This document shows positions 1 to 8,536 of a stretch of 64,000 bases of DNA, piece by piece. The DNA lies in assembly GCF_030409335.1 (NCBI RefSeq), contig NZ_JAUFPN010000165.1, positions 1-64,000 of the forward strand, given 5' to 3'. Numbering within the stretch: the first letter of the stretch is position 1; each line of letters opens with the position of its first letter. Both the position numbers and the translations under genes were made by a program. The notes under the pieces are model-generated. The model searched no databases and was not told the origin of the DNA. It was given only the letters and a program-made list of their open reading frames with translations. The stretch is from Paeniroseomonas aquatica (GTDB lineage Bacteria; Pseudomonadota; Alphaproteobacteria; Acetobacterales; Acetobacteraceae).

Positions 1-416
1 CACCATGCCCGTCAGCCTTCGCGCATAATCCAGGCTAGGTAGATGCGGGGCTTTCGACTAATGCAGCCTCACTGTCGCTCCTGAACGCCACCATTTCGAA
101 AACGATACCGGCTTGAAGATTTGTCGTGGAAATCCAATCGGTATGAAAATGGTTGAGCGCGGCAGAGCTCAATTTTTTTCCAGATAGTTGATACGGATGC
201 AAGTTGATCTCCCTTTAGGATAAATATCTGGCCAAAGCATGTTTTTTTTGGGCAAAGCGTCTTTTTTGTCTATGCAAGGTGGGTATCGGACCATCATGTT
301 GCGATGCACCGCAGCGGACGTCCAAATATGGCGACAATGCTGCATCTGAAGGTGTTCGATGCGCTTGCTACCAATGTTCCGCTGTAAAGCAACCTTCCAG
401 AAAGGAGGCTTGTTAC
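1..416. other. Leader region upstream of the EPS priming transferase; no convincing gene
   Basis: No open frame here looks protein-like on either strand. The first 28-42 bases could be the last codons of a gene lying outside the window; two plus-strand frames close there and I cannot choose between them. From about 150 to 400 the DNA is much more AT-rich than the rest of the window, as expected of a promoter and untranslated leader. I could not fit a -35/-10 pair with acceptable spacing. Confidence 0.5.
231..267 (+). repeat. Two imperfect direct copies of an (A)AAGC-N3-polyT motif
   Basis: Bases 231-249 and 251-267 both read roughly G-C/G-CAAAGC followed by two or three bases and a run of six to eight T. 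The copies sit about 150 bases before the start of the sugar transferase. They may be binding sites, or just low-complexity sequence. Confidence 0.25.
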
Positions 417-1085
417 GTGATCTTGCACAATGAGCCATCCTTGAGCGCACCTCAAACGAAAAAGAAGCATTTCAAAAAGACCAAACGATTTTTCGATGTG
501 TTTGCCTCGCTTGTAATTTTGATTCCATTGCTTCCCGTGATGGGCCTTATTTTATTGTGTGTCATGCGTGATGGTGGGCCGGGTCTGTTTGGTCACCAAC
601 GCATCGGTCGCCGCGGCATGCCTTTCACATGTCTAAAATTCCGCACGATGCGGGTCGATGGGGATGCCGTGCTTGCTGAACTGCTTGCAACGGATACTGT
701 GGCCCGCAAAGAGTGGAACGCCAACCGCAAGTTAATCCATGACCCGCGCGTGACACCTTTTGGCCGGCTGCTTCGTTCTACCAGCCTGGATGAGTTGCCG
801 CAGTTGCTGAATGTTTTGCGTGGCGACATGAGCCTAGTCGGGCCACGTCCAGTTACCCAAAACGAGTTGGATCTTTACTATGAACCTGACTGCGCGAGGC
901 TGGCCTATCTTTCGGTGCGCCCTGGCATCACCGGACCGTGGCAGGTCGGCGGCCGCAGCGAACTCAGCTATCCCAAACGCGTCGCCTTGGATCATCAGTA
1001 TGCAGAACAACAGTCGCTGCGAACCGACATGCTGATCCTGTTCCGCACGATCAATGTCGTGATGAGACGAACCGGCGCTCATTGA
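417..1085 (+). CDS. Exopolysaccharide priming sugar transferase (ExoY/WcaJ family)
   Basis: This 222-aa protein belongs to the bacterial sugar transferase family, monotopic phosphoglycosyl transferases that move a sugar-1-phosphate from a nucleotide sugar to undecaprenyl phosphate. This is the first membrane step of repeat-unit assembly. It has a basic N-terminus, one hydrophobic segment (about residues 25-45), a KFRTM motif, the DE catalytic pair in SLDELPQL, and the diagnostic SLVGPRP motif. The GTG start at 417 is chosen because a strong AAAGGAGG lies eight bases before it; an in-frame ATG at 279 has no such site. Base composition is clearly less GC-rich than downstream genes, which hints at transfer of the cluster. 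It is the first gene of a plus-strand EPS series running to about 7.45 kb. The sugar transferred cannot be read from sequence. Confidence 0.93.
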   Translation: MILHNEPSLSAPQTKKKHFKKTKRFFDVFASLVILIPLLPVMGLILLCVMRDGGPGLFGHQRIGRRGMPFTCLKFRTMRVDGDAVLAELLATDTVARKEWNANRKLIHDPRVTPFGRLLRSTSLDELPQLLNVLRGDMSLVGPRPVTQNELDLYYEPDCARLAYLSVRPGITGPWQVGGRSELSYPKRVALDHQYAEQQSLRTDMLILFRTINVVMRRTGAH

Positions 1086-1227
1086 TCGCTACTCGATCCG
1101 CCTCGCCATTGCTGTAAAGTATCTAATTTGTCTAGGTTTTAAATCAAGATGCTGGCTGTTGGCAGTTTCCATTGCAGAATGAAAAGCAGTGCATGGGTAG
1201 AATAATCATTACATAGAAAAGAAGCTG

Positions 1228-3312
1228 ATGTCGATGATTCTGACGCATGCAGTTCTGGCTGGCGTTGTTGCAGAAGTCTCTTCTGCTGAAGTCCTGTCCT
1301 TCGATGTCTTCGACACGATCCTGCTGCGGCGTCCGGTCGGCGAGCGGGAGCGCCTGTGGCGCGCCGCGCGCCAGATCGAACAGCGAAGCGGCGGACGGGT
1401 GGATGCCAGATCCTACTACATGGTGCGCCAGCAGGCCCAACGCCTGGGCTACCGGATGGTCGATGTCGCCGGTGGAACCGGCGATATCCGCTTCAACGAT
1501 ATGCTGAGCCGGGTGGTCGCCTTGCTGGGCCTGCCGGCAGATGTCGCCACCCTATGCCGGGACGCCGAGCTGGAGGTCGAGAACGCCTCCCTCAGCTTGA
1601 ATCAGACCCTCGCCGAGGATATGCGCACCGCCAAGGCTGCGGGCAAGCGCCTCATCGCGGTCAGCGATACGGCCTGGTCCTCCGCGGATCTTGCGGCGCT
1701 GATCGAGCCCCGGCTTGGCAAGGGAATCATCGACCGGTTCTATTCGAGCGCCGACGAAGGCCTCACGAAGCGGGGCGGGGGTCTCTTCGTGCGCGTCCTC
1801 TCCGAGGAGCAGCGTCCGGCCTCGGCCTTCCTCCACATCGGTGACGATCGGCTCGCCGACGTGGACCAGGCGCGCCGCGCAGGTCTGCATGCCTTTCTCG
1901 CTCGGCCAGCGCAAACCCATCAGCTGACCCGGCGTACGCGCTACCTGTCGCTCGCCATGAGCGGGTTCCTGCTGACGCGTCGCCGGATGCGTCAGGGTTC
2001 GGCCATCGAATTCACCTCGCGGGCTGACATCGGGCAGCGGGTGTTCGGTCCGATCGTTGCCGAGCTCTGCAGTCGCCTCTGGCTGTACCTGAGCTATCAG
2101 CCGGCCGTGGGCACGGCCGCGCTGTTCTGCGCCCGCGGCGGTCTGACCATCGGCGTCATGCTCGAGCGCTTCCTGGTGCGGACCGGGTTGCCGCTCGAGG
2201 TCCGGCGCGCCCAATTCATGATTTCCCGCATTGCCGCTCTGCGGGTTGCTTTCGTCTGCGACGGCCGCTCGGCCCAGCTCGAGATGTCGCGGGAATTCCA
2301 TGGTCATACCTGTGGCCAGGTCGGGCAGGCACTGAGTGGCCTGCCCTGTGGCGATGATCCCGGCTGGGCTGCCGCTTTCGAGTACAAGCGCTTCCGCAGT
2401 CTGCTAACGAAGACCACGCAGGGCCGCCGCGCAATGGCGGAGATCGCGGCGCAGGCAGGGCATACCGATCAGCATTTGCATCAGGCCTCCGGCGGCGCCA
2501 AGCGTGTGGTGCTCTGCGATACCGGCCTCTACGGGTCGACCGGCCGGTTCCTGAAGGAAGGCATGCCCGCCGTGACCATCCAATCCCTGCTGGCGGCCCG
2601 ATGCGATTACAAGCATCTCGGCCGGGACCATTTCGGCTACACGACCGGGCTGCTGACGGAAGCCAACGGCTACGCCCCCTGGGATGTCCGCTCCTCGATC
2701 CTGCGGTACTGGCAGTTGTTCGAGCAGTTCTGCGAATCCGATCTCGAATCGGTGCGCAGCTATCAGACCGGGGCAGATGGCAAGGTGGTGTCCAATCTTG
2801 AGGTACCCGGCTGGGAGGACCGGCTGGTGCCTACGGGTGACTCCATCCTCAGCGGCATCATGGCCTACCTCAATCAGTTGGAGCCTGCGGATCTCGGTGC
2901 GCTGCCGGGCAAGGCCGAGGAAGCCTGGTGCACGCTCCACAATGCCATCCTGAACCCGCGCCCGGAACACATCGAGCTGCTGGGCATCCACAACCGCTCG
3001 GTGGACTTCGGGGGCGACAAGATCATTCCCGTCATCACCGCGCTCGACCCTGCCAGGACCTTGGGCGAGAAGATGCGGTCGGTGCAGACCTCGCTCTGGC
3101 GGGAAGGGGCCATCACAAGCCAGTTTCCGAACTTCCGCTTCCTCCTTTTGCCTGCGATGAACGGCCTCTACGGGCTGCGCGCGCTGACACGCCGGACATC
3201 GGAGATGGCGGGCCACTCCAGTTCGACGCGCCTGGTCCGAGGCCTCGTGCGCAGCGCGGCGCGCCGGATGGGCCTGCAACTCGGCAGCCAGCTTCCGGGC
3301 AAGCGAGTCTAG
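1228..3312 (+). CDS. Large HAD-superfamily protein, COG5610 type, in EPS cluster
   Basis: The first 240 or so residues of this 694-aa protein form a HAD hydrolase domain. Motif I is FDVFDT (Asp26 and Asp29), motif II is the serine in AVSDT, the motif III lysine is probably in TKRGGG, and motif IV is HIGDDRLADVDQA. The remaining ~450 residues match no domain I can name. Proteins of this architecture, described only as predicted HAD hydrolases, recur in polysaccharide clusters and sometimes carry glycosyltransferase modules. No signal peptide or membrane segment is evident, so it is probably cytoplasmic. It lies 142 bp after the sugar transferase on the same strand. A role as sugar phosphatase or glycan-modifying enzyme is inference. 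Confidence 0.75.
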   Translation: MSMILTHAVLAGVVAEVSSAEVLSFDVFDTILLRRPVGERERLWRAARQIEQRSGGRVDARSYYMVRQQAQRLGYRMVDVAGGTGDIRFNDMLSRVVALLGLPADVATLCRDAELEVENASLSLNQTLAEDMRTAKAAGKRLIAVSDTAWSSADLAALIEPRLGKGIIDRFYSSADEGLTKRGGGLFVRVLSEEQRPASAFLHIGDDRLADVDQARRAGLHAFLARPAQTHQLTRRTRYLSLAMSGFLLTRRRMRQGSAIEFTSRADIGQRVFGPIVAELCSRLWLYLSYQPAVGTAALFCARGGLTIGVMLERFLVRTGLPLEVRRAQFMISRIAALRVAFVCDGRSAQLEMSREFHGHTCGQVGQALSGLPCGDDPGWAAAFEYKRFRSLLTKTTQGRRAMAEIAAQAGHTDQHLHQASGGAKRVVLCDTGLYGSTGRFLKEGMPAVTIQSLLAARCDYKHLGRDHFGYTTGLLTEANGYAPWDVRSSILRYWQLFEQFCESDLESVRSYQTGADGKVVSNLEVPGWEDRLVPTGDSILSGIMAYLNQLEPADLGALPGKAEEAWCTLHNAILNPRPEHIELLGIHNRSVDFGGDKIIPVITALDPARTLGEKMRSVQTSLWREGAITSQFPNFRFLLLPAMNGLYGLRALTRRTSEMAGHSSSTRLVRGLVRSAARRMGLQLGSQLPGKRV

Positions 3313-3511
3313 GCTTGGCCCTCCGGTCTCATGCGGAACTTCGTCGTGTATCGACTACAAGTCATTGGACAGGCGGCACCTCAGCGTTTGATAACCCTCG
3401 CAGGGTACAGAATCCCATTCCATCTGGCCCGGCCGGTCCCGGATATCGGCCAGGGTAGCGGGCGCGGACACCGGTGCGTCGCCTTGGAGTTTCGCAGCGG
3501 GACCATGAGGA

Positions 3512-3673
3512 ATGTCAGCCGGGGCCGGGACCCATGACGGTGACCGCTGCGACGGTGCGGCCGGGTTCGGCGCACCGGCCTTGGCCACCATCGGCTGCAC
3601 GCTGCAGGCGATCGACGATATCTGGAACACCGTGCAGGCTGCGGGCCCGTCCGGCTGGAGGAGGGACACATGA
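3512..3673 (+). CDS. Small 53-codon ORF overlapping the start of the BY-kinase gene
   Basis: This ATG-initiated frame follows an in-frame TGA directly and ends in a TGA that overlaps the next gene's ATG as ATGA, the arrangement used for translational coupling throughout this window. The second half has a protein-like composition (around FGAPALATIG and AIDDIWNTVQ), unlike the arginine/proline-rich translation typical of shadow frames here. No family is recognised. It has no clear signal peptide and at most a weak hydrophobic stretch. It could be a real small protein, a leader peptide regulating the downstream kinase, or the tail of a decayed gene. The 200 bp between it and the HAD gene hold nothing else I can support. 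Confidence 0.4.
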   Translation: MSAGAGTHDGDRCDGAAGFGAPALATIGCTLQAIDDIWNTVQAAGPSGWRRDT

Positions 3674-5910
3674 GCGGCTTTGAGCAGCAGGGTGCGATAC
3701 AGGGAGCCTCCTTGGGTCAGGGCTCGCCGGAGCCGCTGGGCGTGCCGTTCACCCGGTTCGTCGGAGTCATCCGTCGCCAGGGCTGGGCCATCCTCACTGT
3801 CCTCGCGCTCGGCCTCGGCCTGACCACGGTTGTCGTCTACCGCATGACGCCGCGGTACACCGCCCAGGTCTCCATCCTGATCGAGCCGCGACGCACCCAG
3901 GTCAGCGACCTGCAGGCGATCTCGTCGGAACCCGAGAACGCTCCGAACATCATGCGGACGCAGATCGACATCCTGCGCTCGCCCGACCTGCTGAACGGCG
4001 TCGTCCGGGAACTGAAGCTGACGCAGCTGCCGGAGTTCGCCCCCTGGGAGCAGGAGCCGAGCCTGGTCGGCCAGGCGATCGACGCGGTGCTGATGGCCTT
4101 CCACCTCCGGCAGCCGCAGGTCACGGAGGTGAACGAGGTCAGCCGCATCCAGCTCTCGGGCCTTTATCTGGCCGGCAAGATCAGCTTCAGCAACGAGGCG
4201 CGGTCCAACGTCCTTCATCTGTCGGTCGAGACCGAGGATGGCGCCTTGAGCGCCCAGATCGCCAACGAGATCGCCCGCCAGTTCCTCGACTTCAAGCGCC
4301 ACCAGAAATTCGCGGCGACCCAGCGCGCCCATGAATGGTTCCAGGAACGCCTCGGCGAACTGGTCGTCAAGGTGCGCGCGGCCGAACAGGCGGTTCAGCT
4401 CTTCCGCGAGGCGAACGGCCTCACCGAGGTACCCACCTTCCGGAATGGCGCCCAGGCCTATGCCTCCATCAATGCCCAGCAGATGGTCCAGACCAACCAG
4501 CAGCTGATGCAGCTGATGTCCGAACGTGCCCAGAAGGAAGCCCAGCTGCAGGAGATGAACCGCGTGCTGCAGCAGGGCGGGCGCGTCGAGGCACTGCCCA
4601 CCGTGGTGCAGTCCTCGCTGATCCAGCGGCTGCGCGAGCTCGAGGTGACCCTGGCCGGACGCGAGGCCGAGATCGCGGCCACGCTCGGCGACCGCAGCCC
4701 GGACCTCGTCTCCGTGCGGTCGCAGCGGCGTGGCGTCCAGCGCCGGATCCAGGAGGAAATGGCGAACCTCACCGGCGGCCTGCAGAATGAGGTGACCACC
4801 CTACAGACCCAGGAGCAGCGCCTGCGGGCGACCTTCGCGGAACTCCGCGGCCGGGTTTCGGTCGAGAACCTCGCCGAGGTCCGTCTGCATGGCCTGCTGG
4901 CCGAGGCGCAGGCGAGCCGCGGCATCTATGAAAGCTTCCTGCAGCGCGCGACCCAGCTGGCCAATGTTTCCGGCATCCAGGAGCCGGATGCCGAGCTGGT
5001 CTCGCGGGCCGCGGCGCCGCTGAGCGCCTCGGCGCCAAAGAAGGGCCGCCTGCTGGTGGTCGCAGGCGGCCTGTCGCTGGTGCTCGGGCTGCTGCTGGCT
5101 TTCATGCTGGAGCGCCTCCGCACCGGGATCGGCACGCCGGAGGACATGGAGGTCTGGCTCGGCTTCACCCCCATCGGCCTGGTGCCGCGGGTGACCATGC
5201 GGCGGAACCGCCCGCAGCTCGAGGCCCCCAGCGCCATGGAGTTCAGCGCGGCGATGAGCCGGATCCGCGGCAACTTCCAGGTGCTCGACCCGGAGCGCCG
5301 GCCCCGGCTGGTGATGGTGACCTCGGCCCTGCCCAAGGAAGGCAAGTCGGTCTTCAGCGTCGGCATGGCCGAGAGCGCGGCCCGCGCGGGCTGGCGCGTG
5401 CTGCTGATCGACTGCGACATGCGGCGTCCGTCCATCGCGCGCTACCTCGGGCTGCCGGTATCCGCCGGCCTCGACCGGGTACTCGGCGAGGCCAGTGCGC
5501 TCGGCGACCGGGGCAAGCTCATCCACCGCATGCCATCGGGCCTGCATGTCATGCCGACCGAGCCGAGCAGCCGCAACCCGCAGGATCTGCTGGACTCCGA
5601 CCGGATGCGCCAGCTCATCAAATGGGCCCGCGAGGAATTCGACCTCGTCGTGCTGGATGCCCCGCCGGTGCTGGCGGTGGCGGACCCGATGATCCTGGCG
5701 CGGCAGGTGGACTCGGTTCTGGTCGCGGTCTGCGCCGAGCGAACCCCACAGGCGACCGTGCGTGCCGCGATCAAGCTGCTGCAGGGCAGCGGCGTGCGCA
5801 TGCTGGGGACGGTCCTGACCCAGGTCCGCATGCGTCGCATGGCCGGCCGCGGCGACGGGATAGCCCGGGCCTGGCACAGCGCTGGCTCCTACTACGGGCC
5901 CCGCGCCTGA
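3670..5910 (+). CDS. Polysaccharide co-polymerase with C-terminal BY-kinase domain (Wzc/ExoP-like)
   Basis: This 746-aa inner-membrane protein would control chain length and export of the EPS. The N-terminal Wzz domain begins with a membrane helix at about 35-58 and is followed by a long periplasmic region rich in predicted coiled coil (about 190-400). A second helix is near 459-478. The cytoplasmic kinase domain carries Walker A (ALPKEGKS, about 552-559), Walker A' (VLLIDCDMRRP, about 576) and a Walker B-like strand (LVVLDAPPV, about 658). The tail has only a short tyrosine pair (SYY, about 740) and not the long Tyr cluster of E. coli Wzc, so autophosphorylation may be reduced or may use other sites. 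A GGAGG lies just before the ATG, which overlaps the stop of the preceding small ORF. A cognate polymerase-like gene follows 103 bp downstream. Confidence 0.92.
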   Translation: MSGFEQQGAIQGASLGQGSPEPLGVPFTRFVGVIRRQGWAILTVLALGLGLTTVVVYRMTPRYTAQVSILIEPRRTQVSDLQAISSEPENAPNIMRTQIDILRSPDLLNGVVRELKLTQLPEFAPWEQEPSLVGQAIDAVLMAFHLRQPQVTEVNEVSRIQLSGLYLAGKISFSNEARSNVLHLSVETEDGALSAQIANEIARQFLDFKRHQKFAATQRAHEWFQERLGELVVKVRAAEQAVQLFREANGLTEVPTFRNGAQAYASINAQQMVQTNQQLMQLMSERAQKEAQLQEMNRVLQQGGRVEALPTVVQSSLIQRLRELEVTLAGREAEIAATLGDRSPDLVSVRSQRRGVQRRIQEEMANLTGGLQNEVTTLQTQEQRLRATFAELRGRVSVENLAEVRLHGLLAEAQASRGIYESFLQRATQLANVSGIQEPDAELVSRAAAPLSASAPKKGRLLVVAGGLSLVLGLLLAFMLERLRTGIGTPEDMEVWLGFTPIGLVPRVTMRRNRPQLEAPSAMEFSAAMSRIRGNFQVLDPERRPRLVMVTSALPKEGKSVFSVGMAESAARAGWRVLLIDCDMRRPSIARYLGLPVSAGLDRVLGEASALGDRGKLIHRMPSGLHVMPTEPSSRNPQDLLDSDRMRQLIKWAREEFDLVVLDAPPVLAVADPMILARQVDSVLVAVCAERTPQATVRAAIKLLQGSGVRMLGTVLTQVRMRRMAGRGDGIARAWHSAGSYYGPRA

Positions 5911-6013
5911 ATCGCAGCGGCATGCCCATGGGCCAACCACCAGGCCAGCGGGCTGCCGCCGCGCCGGCTTGGCAAAAAGCACTGTGCTGCCAGTCTGGCA
6001 TTAGGGACGCGCG

Positions 6014-7453
6014 ATGCAGATGACCATTTTCGGCCTCATTCTGCTGCCGATCTGCCTGTTCCTGGCCGGGCAGCCAGTCCGCCTGCTGCAGCTCGCGCTT
6101 ATCACGCAGGTCTTCGAGGCCGCGGCGGCCATGGTGATCGGCGGGAGCTTCGGATTGCAGCCCTCCCTGGTGCCGGGGCTGCTGTTCCTCGGCTATATCG
6201 GGCTGCAATACGCGCTTGGCATGCGCTACCCGGGTGAGCGCCTGGTCTTCCAGACCCTACTGCCGCTGCTCGCCTTCGCCGGCTGGGCCATCGGCTCGGC
6301 CTTCGTGCTGACCGATGTCTTCGCCGGCACGCCGGTTTGGCCTCAACGAAACGAATTTGTCGGGATCATGATGCCACTGCAATTCGGCATGGGGAACGTG
6401 ACCCAGGGCCTCTACCTCATTCTCAACATCGCGGTGACCGTCGGCGCGGCCCTGTTCCTGACTCGCATCAACATCCCCTACCGGTCCCTGCTCGCCGCTT
6501 ATCTCGCCAGCGGCTACCTCGTGGTGTTCCTCGGCTTCTGGCAATTTGCGTCGCGCCTCACCGGCCTGTGGTGGCCGAAGGAGTTTCTGAACACCAACCC
6601 GGGCTGGACTATCGTGGAGCAGAGCATCGGACCCATCCCCAGGGTCCAGGGGCCGTTTAGCGAACCCTCCTCCATGGGCTCGTACCTGGCCGGGGTGACC
6701 TTCTGCTGCCTCTGGCTTTGCATCCGCAGCCATCAGGTGATGCGCCCCCGCCTCCTCCTCTGCCTGGCCAGTGCGGGGGTTCTCATGTCCACCTCGACTT
6801 CGGGCATCCTGGCCCTGGTCGTCGGCCTGCCGCTGATGTTCGCCTATGCGATGGTCACCGGCGGCGGCGCCGGCATCCAGCGAGCCCTCAGGACGATCCT
6901 CGCCGTCGTCGTTGCCGGCGTCGTGGTGCTGGGCCCGCTCTTCCTGCTCCGGCCGGAGTTCGGGGATGCCGTCAGCATGATCACTGAAGCCACGCTGGAG
7001 AAGCGCGAGAGTTCCTCCTACGAGGAGCGCACGCAGGCAGATCTCGATGCGCTGGAAGCAACCATGACGACCTTCGGCCTCGGCGTCGGCTGGGGTAGCT
7101 TCCGCAGTTCGAGCCTGATTGCCGGTCTGCTGGTGAACTCGGGCGTGATCGGACTGCTGCTCATCATCTGGTTCGTCATCCGATTGTCGCGCTTCAAGAT
7201 TCGGGCGCAGGCGCGGACCGCCGCCACGGATCCGGCACGGGCCACCATGGACGGCTTTGCCGCGGCCCTCGGCGGCGGCCTGATCCCGGCACTGATGGCC
7301 GGGCCCACCATCAACTCGCTGGCCTTCTTCATCCAGATCGCCTGCCTGGTCGGCACCGCCTCAAGGGTCCTGATCGGGGATCAGCGGGCCTCGAGCAGGA
7401 CGAACCTGCGATGGCTCGGTCCCGGCGACAAGCTGCAGTCACGCGCGGCGTAG
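6014..7453 (+). CDS. O-antigen ligase/polymerase-like EPS membrane protein
   Basis: This 479-aa protein consists mostly of hydrophobic segments, about ten to twelve by eye. A larger hydrophilic loop between the later helices (about residues 320-350, around EKRESSSYEERTQAD) resembles the periplasmic loop of Wzy polymerases and WaaL ligases. Short motifs such as GPFSEPSSMGSYLAG and the STSTSG stretch are compatible with the Wzy_C/O-antigen ligase family, which is poorly conserved. Its position directly after the co-polymerase makes it the best candidate for the repeat-unit polymerase. No flippase (Wzx) and no outer-membrane export protein (Wza) are seen nearby, so the cluster is incomplete as visible. 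Confidence 0.75.
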   Translation: MQMTIFGLILLPICLFLAGQPVRLLQLALITQVFEAAAAMVIGGSFGLQPSLVPGLLFLGYIGLQYALGMRYPGERLVFQTLLPLLAFAGWAIGSAFVLTDVFAGTPVWPQRNEFVGIMMPLQFGMGNVTQGLYLILNIAVTVGAALFLTRINIPYRSLLAAYLASGYLVVFLGFWQFASRLTGLWWPKEFLNTNPGWTIVEQSIGPIPRVQGPFSEPSSMGSYLAGVTFCCLWLCIRSHQVMRPRLLLCLASAGVLMSTSTSGILALVVGLPLMFAYAMVTGGGAGIQRALRTILAVVVAGVVVLGPLFLLRPEFGDAVSMITEATLEKRESSSYEERTQADLDALEATMTTFGLGVGWGSFRSSSLIAGLLVNSGVIGLLLIIWFVIRLSRFKIRAQARTAATDPARATMDGFAAALGGGLIPALMAGPTINSLAFFIQIACLVGTASRVLIGDQRASSRTNLRWLGPGDKLQSRAA

Positions 7454-7477
7454 GCCACGGTCCGGGCCACGCCGCGC
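7443..7477. terminator. Inverted repeat at the end of the EPS polymerase gene
   Basis: A perfect 9-bp stem (GCGCGGCGT at 7443-7451, ACGCCGCGC at 7469-7477) with a 17-nt loop overlaps the stop codon of the polymerase gene. It lies between two convergent genes. There is no T-run, which is common for terminators in very GC-rich genomes. Confidence 0.35.
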
Positions 7478-7561
7478 CGCCAGATCCGGGAATCACGGTC
7501 CCGCTCATTATTGCGTCGCGTGACTCAGTTCCCGTGGCAATTCGTCTCGGACGAGCAAGCT

Positions 7562-8536
7562 CTAGGTATAGACCCTGACATAGTCCACGCGCATGGAGGT
7601 CTCCCTGTCCTTCTCCTGCAGCGGGGCAGGGAAGGGCACATCGGTCCGCAGGGCAAGGGTCAGCAGCGGCCAGAAGACATCGCCAGACCGGTCCATCTCC
7701 GCGGCGCGGCCGAGCGGCCAGCCGATCGGGCGGCCAGTTTCCGAATCGAGCACCCGCCGGCGCTCGAACAGGGGCGCACAGCGCTCACCGTCGATCAGGA
7801 AGCCGTAGCGGAAATAACCCGAGGTCAGGTCGACCCCGGGCGTGACGCCGCTGCCCTGGTGCACTTGGCCCGGGTCGCCCCACTCATGTAGGTAGGTTCC
7901 GTAGAGCCGCTGTTCGAAGCCCTTATGCTCGACGATGTCAACTTCGATGCTGGTCGCCGGATTGAGGATGGAGTTTTTGTTGAGCAGCCAGAAGGCCGGC
8001 CAGGTCAGGGGATGGGCGGGAAACCGCATGCGCGCTTCGAAGTAGCCGTTCCGCCAACCGGCACGGATCGAGCCGTCCCGGCTGGCGGTCTGCAGGTTGC
8101 CCGACACCCATTGATAGTCGGCGGTCGCATTGCCGTAGTAGTTCGGGATGTCCAGCGTCCGGCCGATGTAGCGGGCGCCGATCTGCAGCGCCGTGCCGTC
8201 GGTGGCCAGCGGATCCGCGACGATACGATAGGGATTGAACCCGGCTTCGCCGGACAGGCGGGCGAAGGCCGACCGTCCGTAGAAGCCCTGCGCCGACGCG
8301 GTCGCCTTCGGGCCCGCATCCCAGAGGGCGGTATCAAGCCGCTTGAAATTCTCATTGAAGGCCAGCGTCCGCCCCCGCGTCGGATCATCGCTTGCGGCCG
8401 GACGGCCCAAGGTCTGGGCCTGTCCCGGTGCTCCCGTGGCGGCGGCCATCGCCGCGCCGAGGAAGGGCGTCTTGAGGAGGTCCCGGCGCGGCCATGTCAT
8501 CTGCTGCATCTGCTCCATCCTGGACTTAGTCGCCAT
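7562..8536 (-). CDS. Secreted glycoside hydrolase family 16 (endo-beta-glucanase/EPS glycanase-like)
   Basis: This 324-aa protein has the GH16 active-site signature EVDIVE: Glu198 nucleophile, Asp200 helper and Glu203 acid/base. The family cleaves beta-1,3/1,4-linked glucans, galactans or related chains. The N-terminus carries a Tat-like motif (PRRDLLK, about 16-22) followed by an Ala-rich hydrophobic stretch and a likely cleavage near AQA/Q, so export is expected. In EPS clusters such enzymes often trim the secreted polymer (compare ExoK). The start ATG directly follows the TGA of the upstream glycosyltransferase (TGAATG), so the two are one transcription unit. A later Met nearer the RR motif is also possible. 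Confidence 0.85.
   Translation of the reverse strand: MATKSRMEQMQQMTWPRRDLLKTPFLGAAMAAATGAPGQAQTLGRPAASDDPTRGRTLAFNENFKRLDTALWDAGPKATASAQGFYGRSAFARLSGEAGFNPYRIVADPLATDGTALQIGARYIGRTLDIPNYYGNATADYQWVSGNLQTASRDGSIRAGWRNGYFEARMRFPAHPLTWPAFWLLNKNSILNPATSIEVDIVEHKGFEQRLYGTYLHEWGDPGQVHQGSGVTPGVDLTSGYFRYGFLIDGERCAPLFERRRVLDSETGRPIGWPLGRAAEMDRSGDVFWPLLTLALRTDVPFPAPLQEKDRETSMRVDYVRVYT

Noticed and set aside
1-42. C-terminal fragment of an upstream gene
   Set aside because: Two frames close here and the visible sequence is under 15 codons, too short to call.
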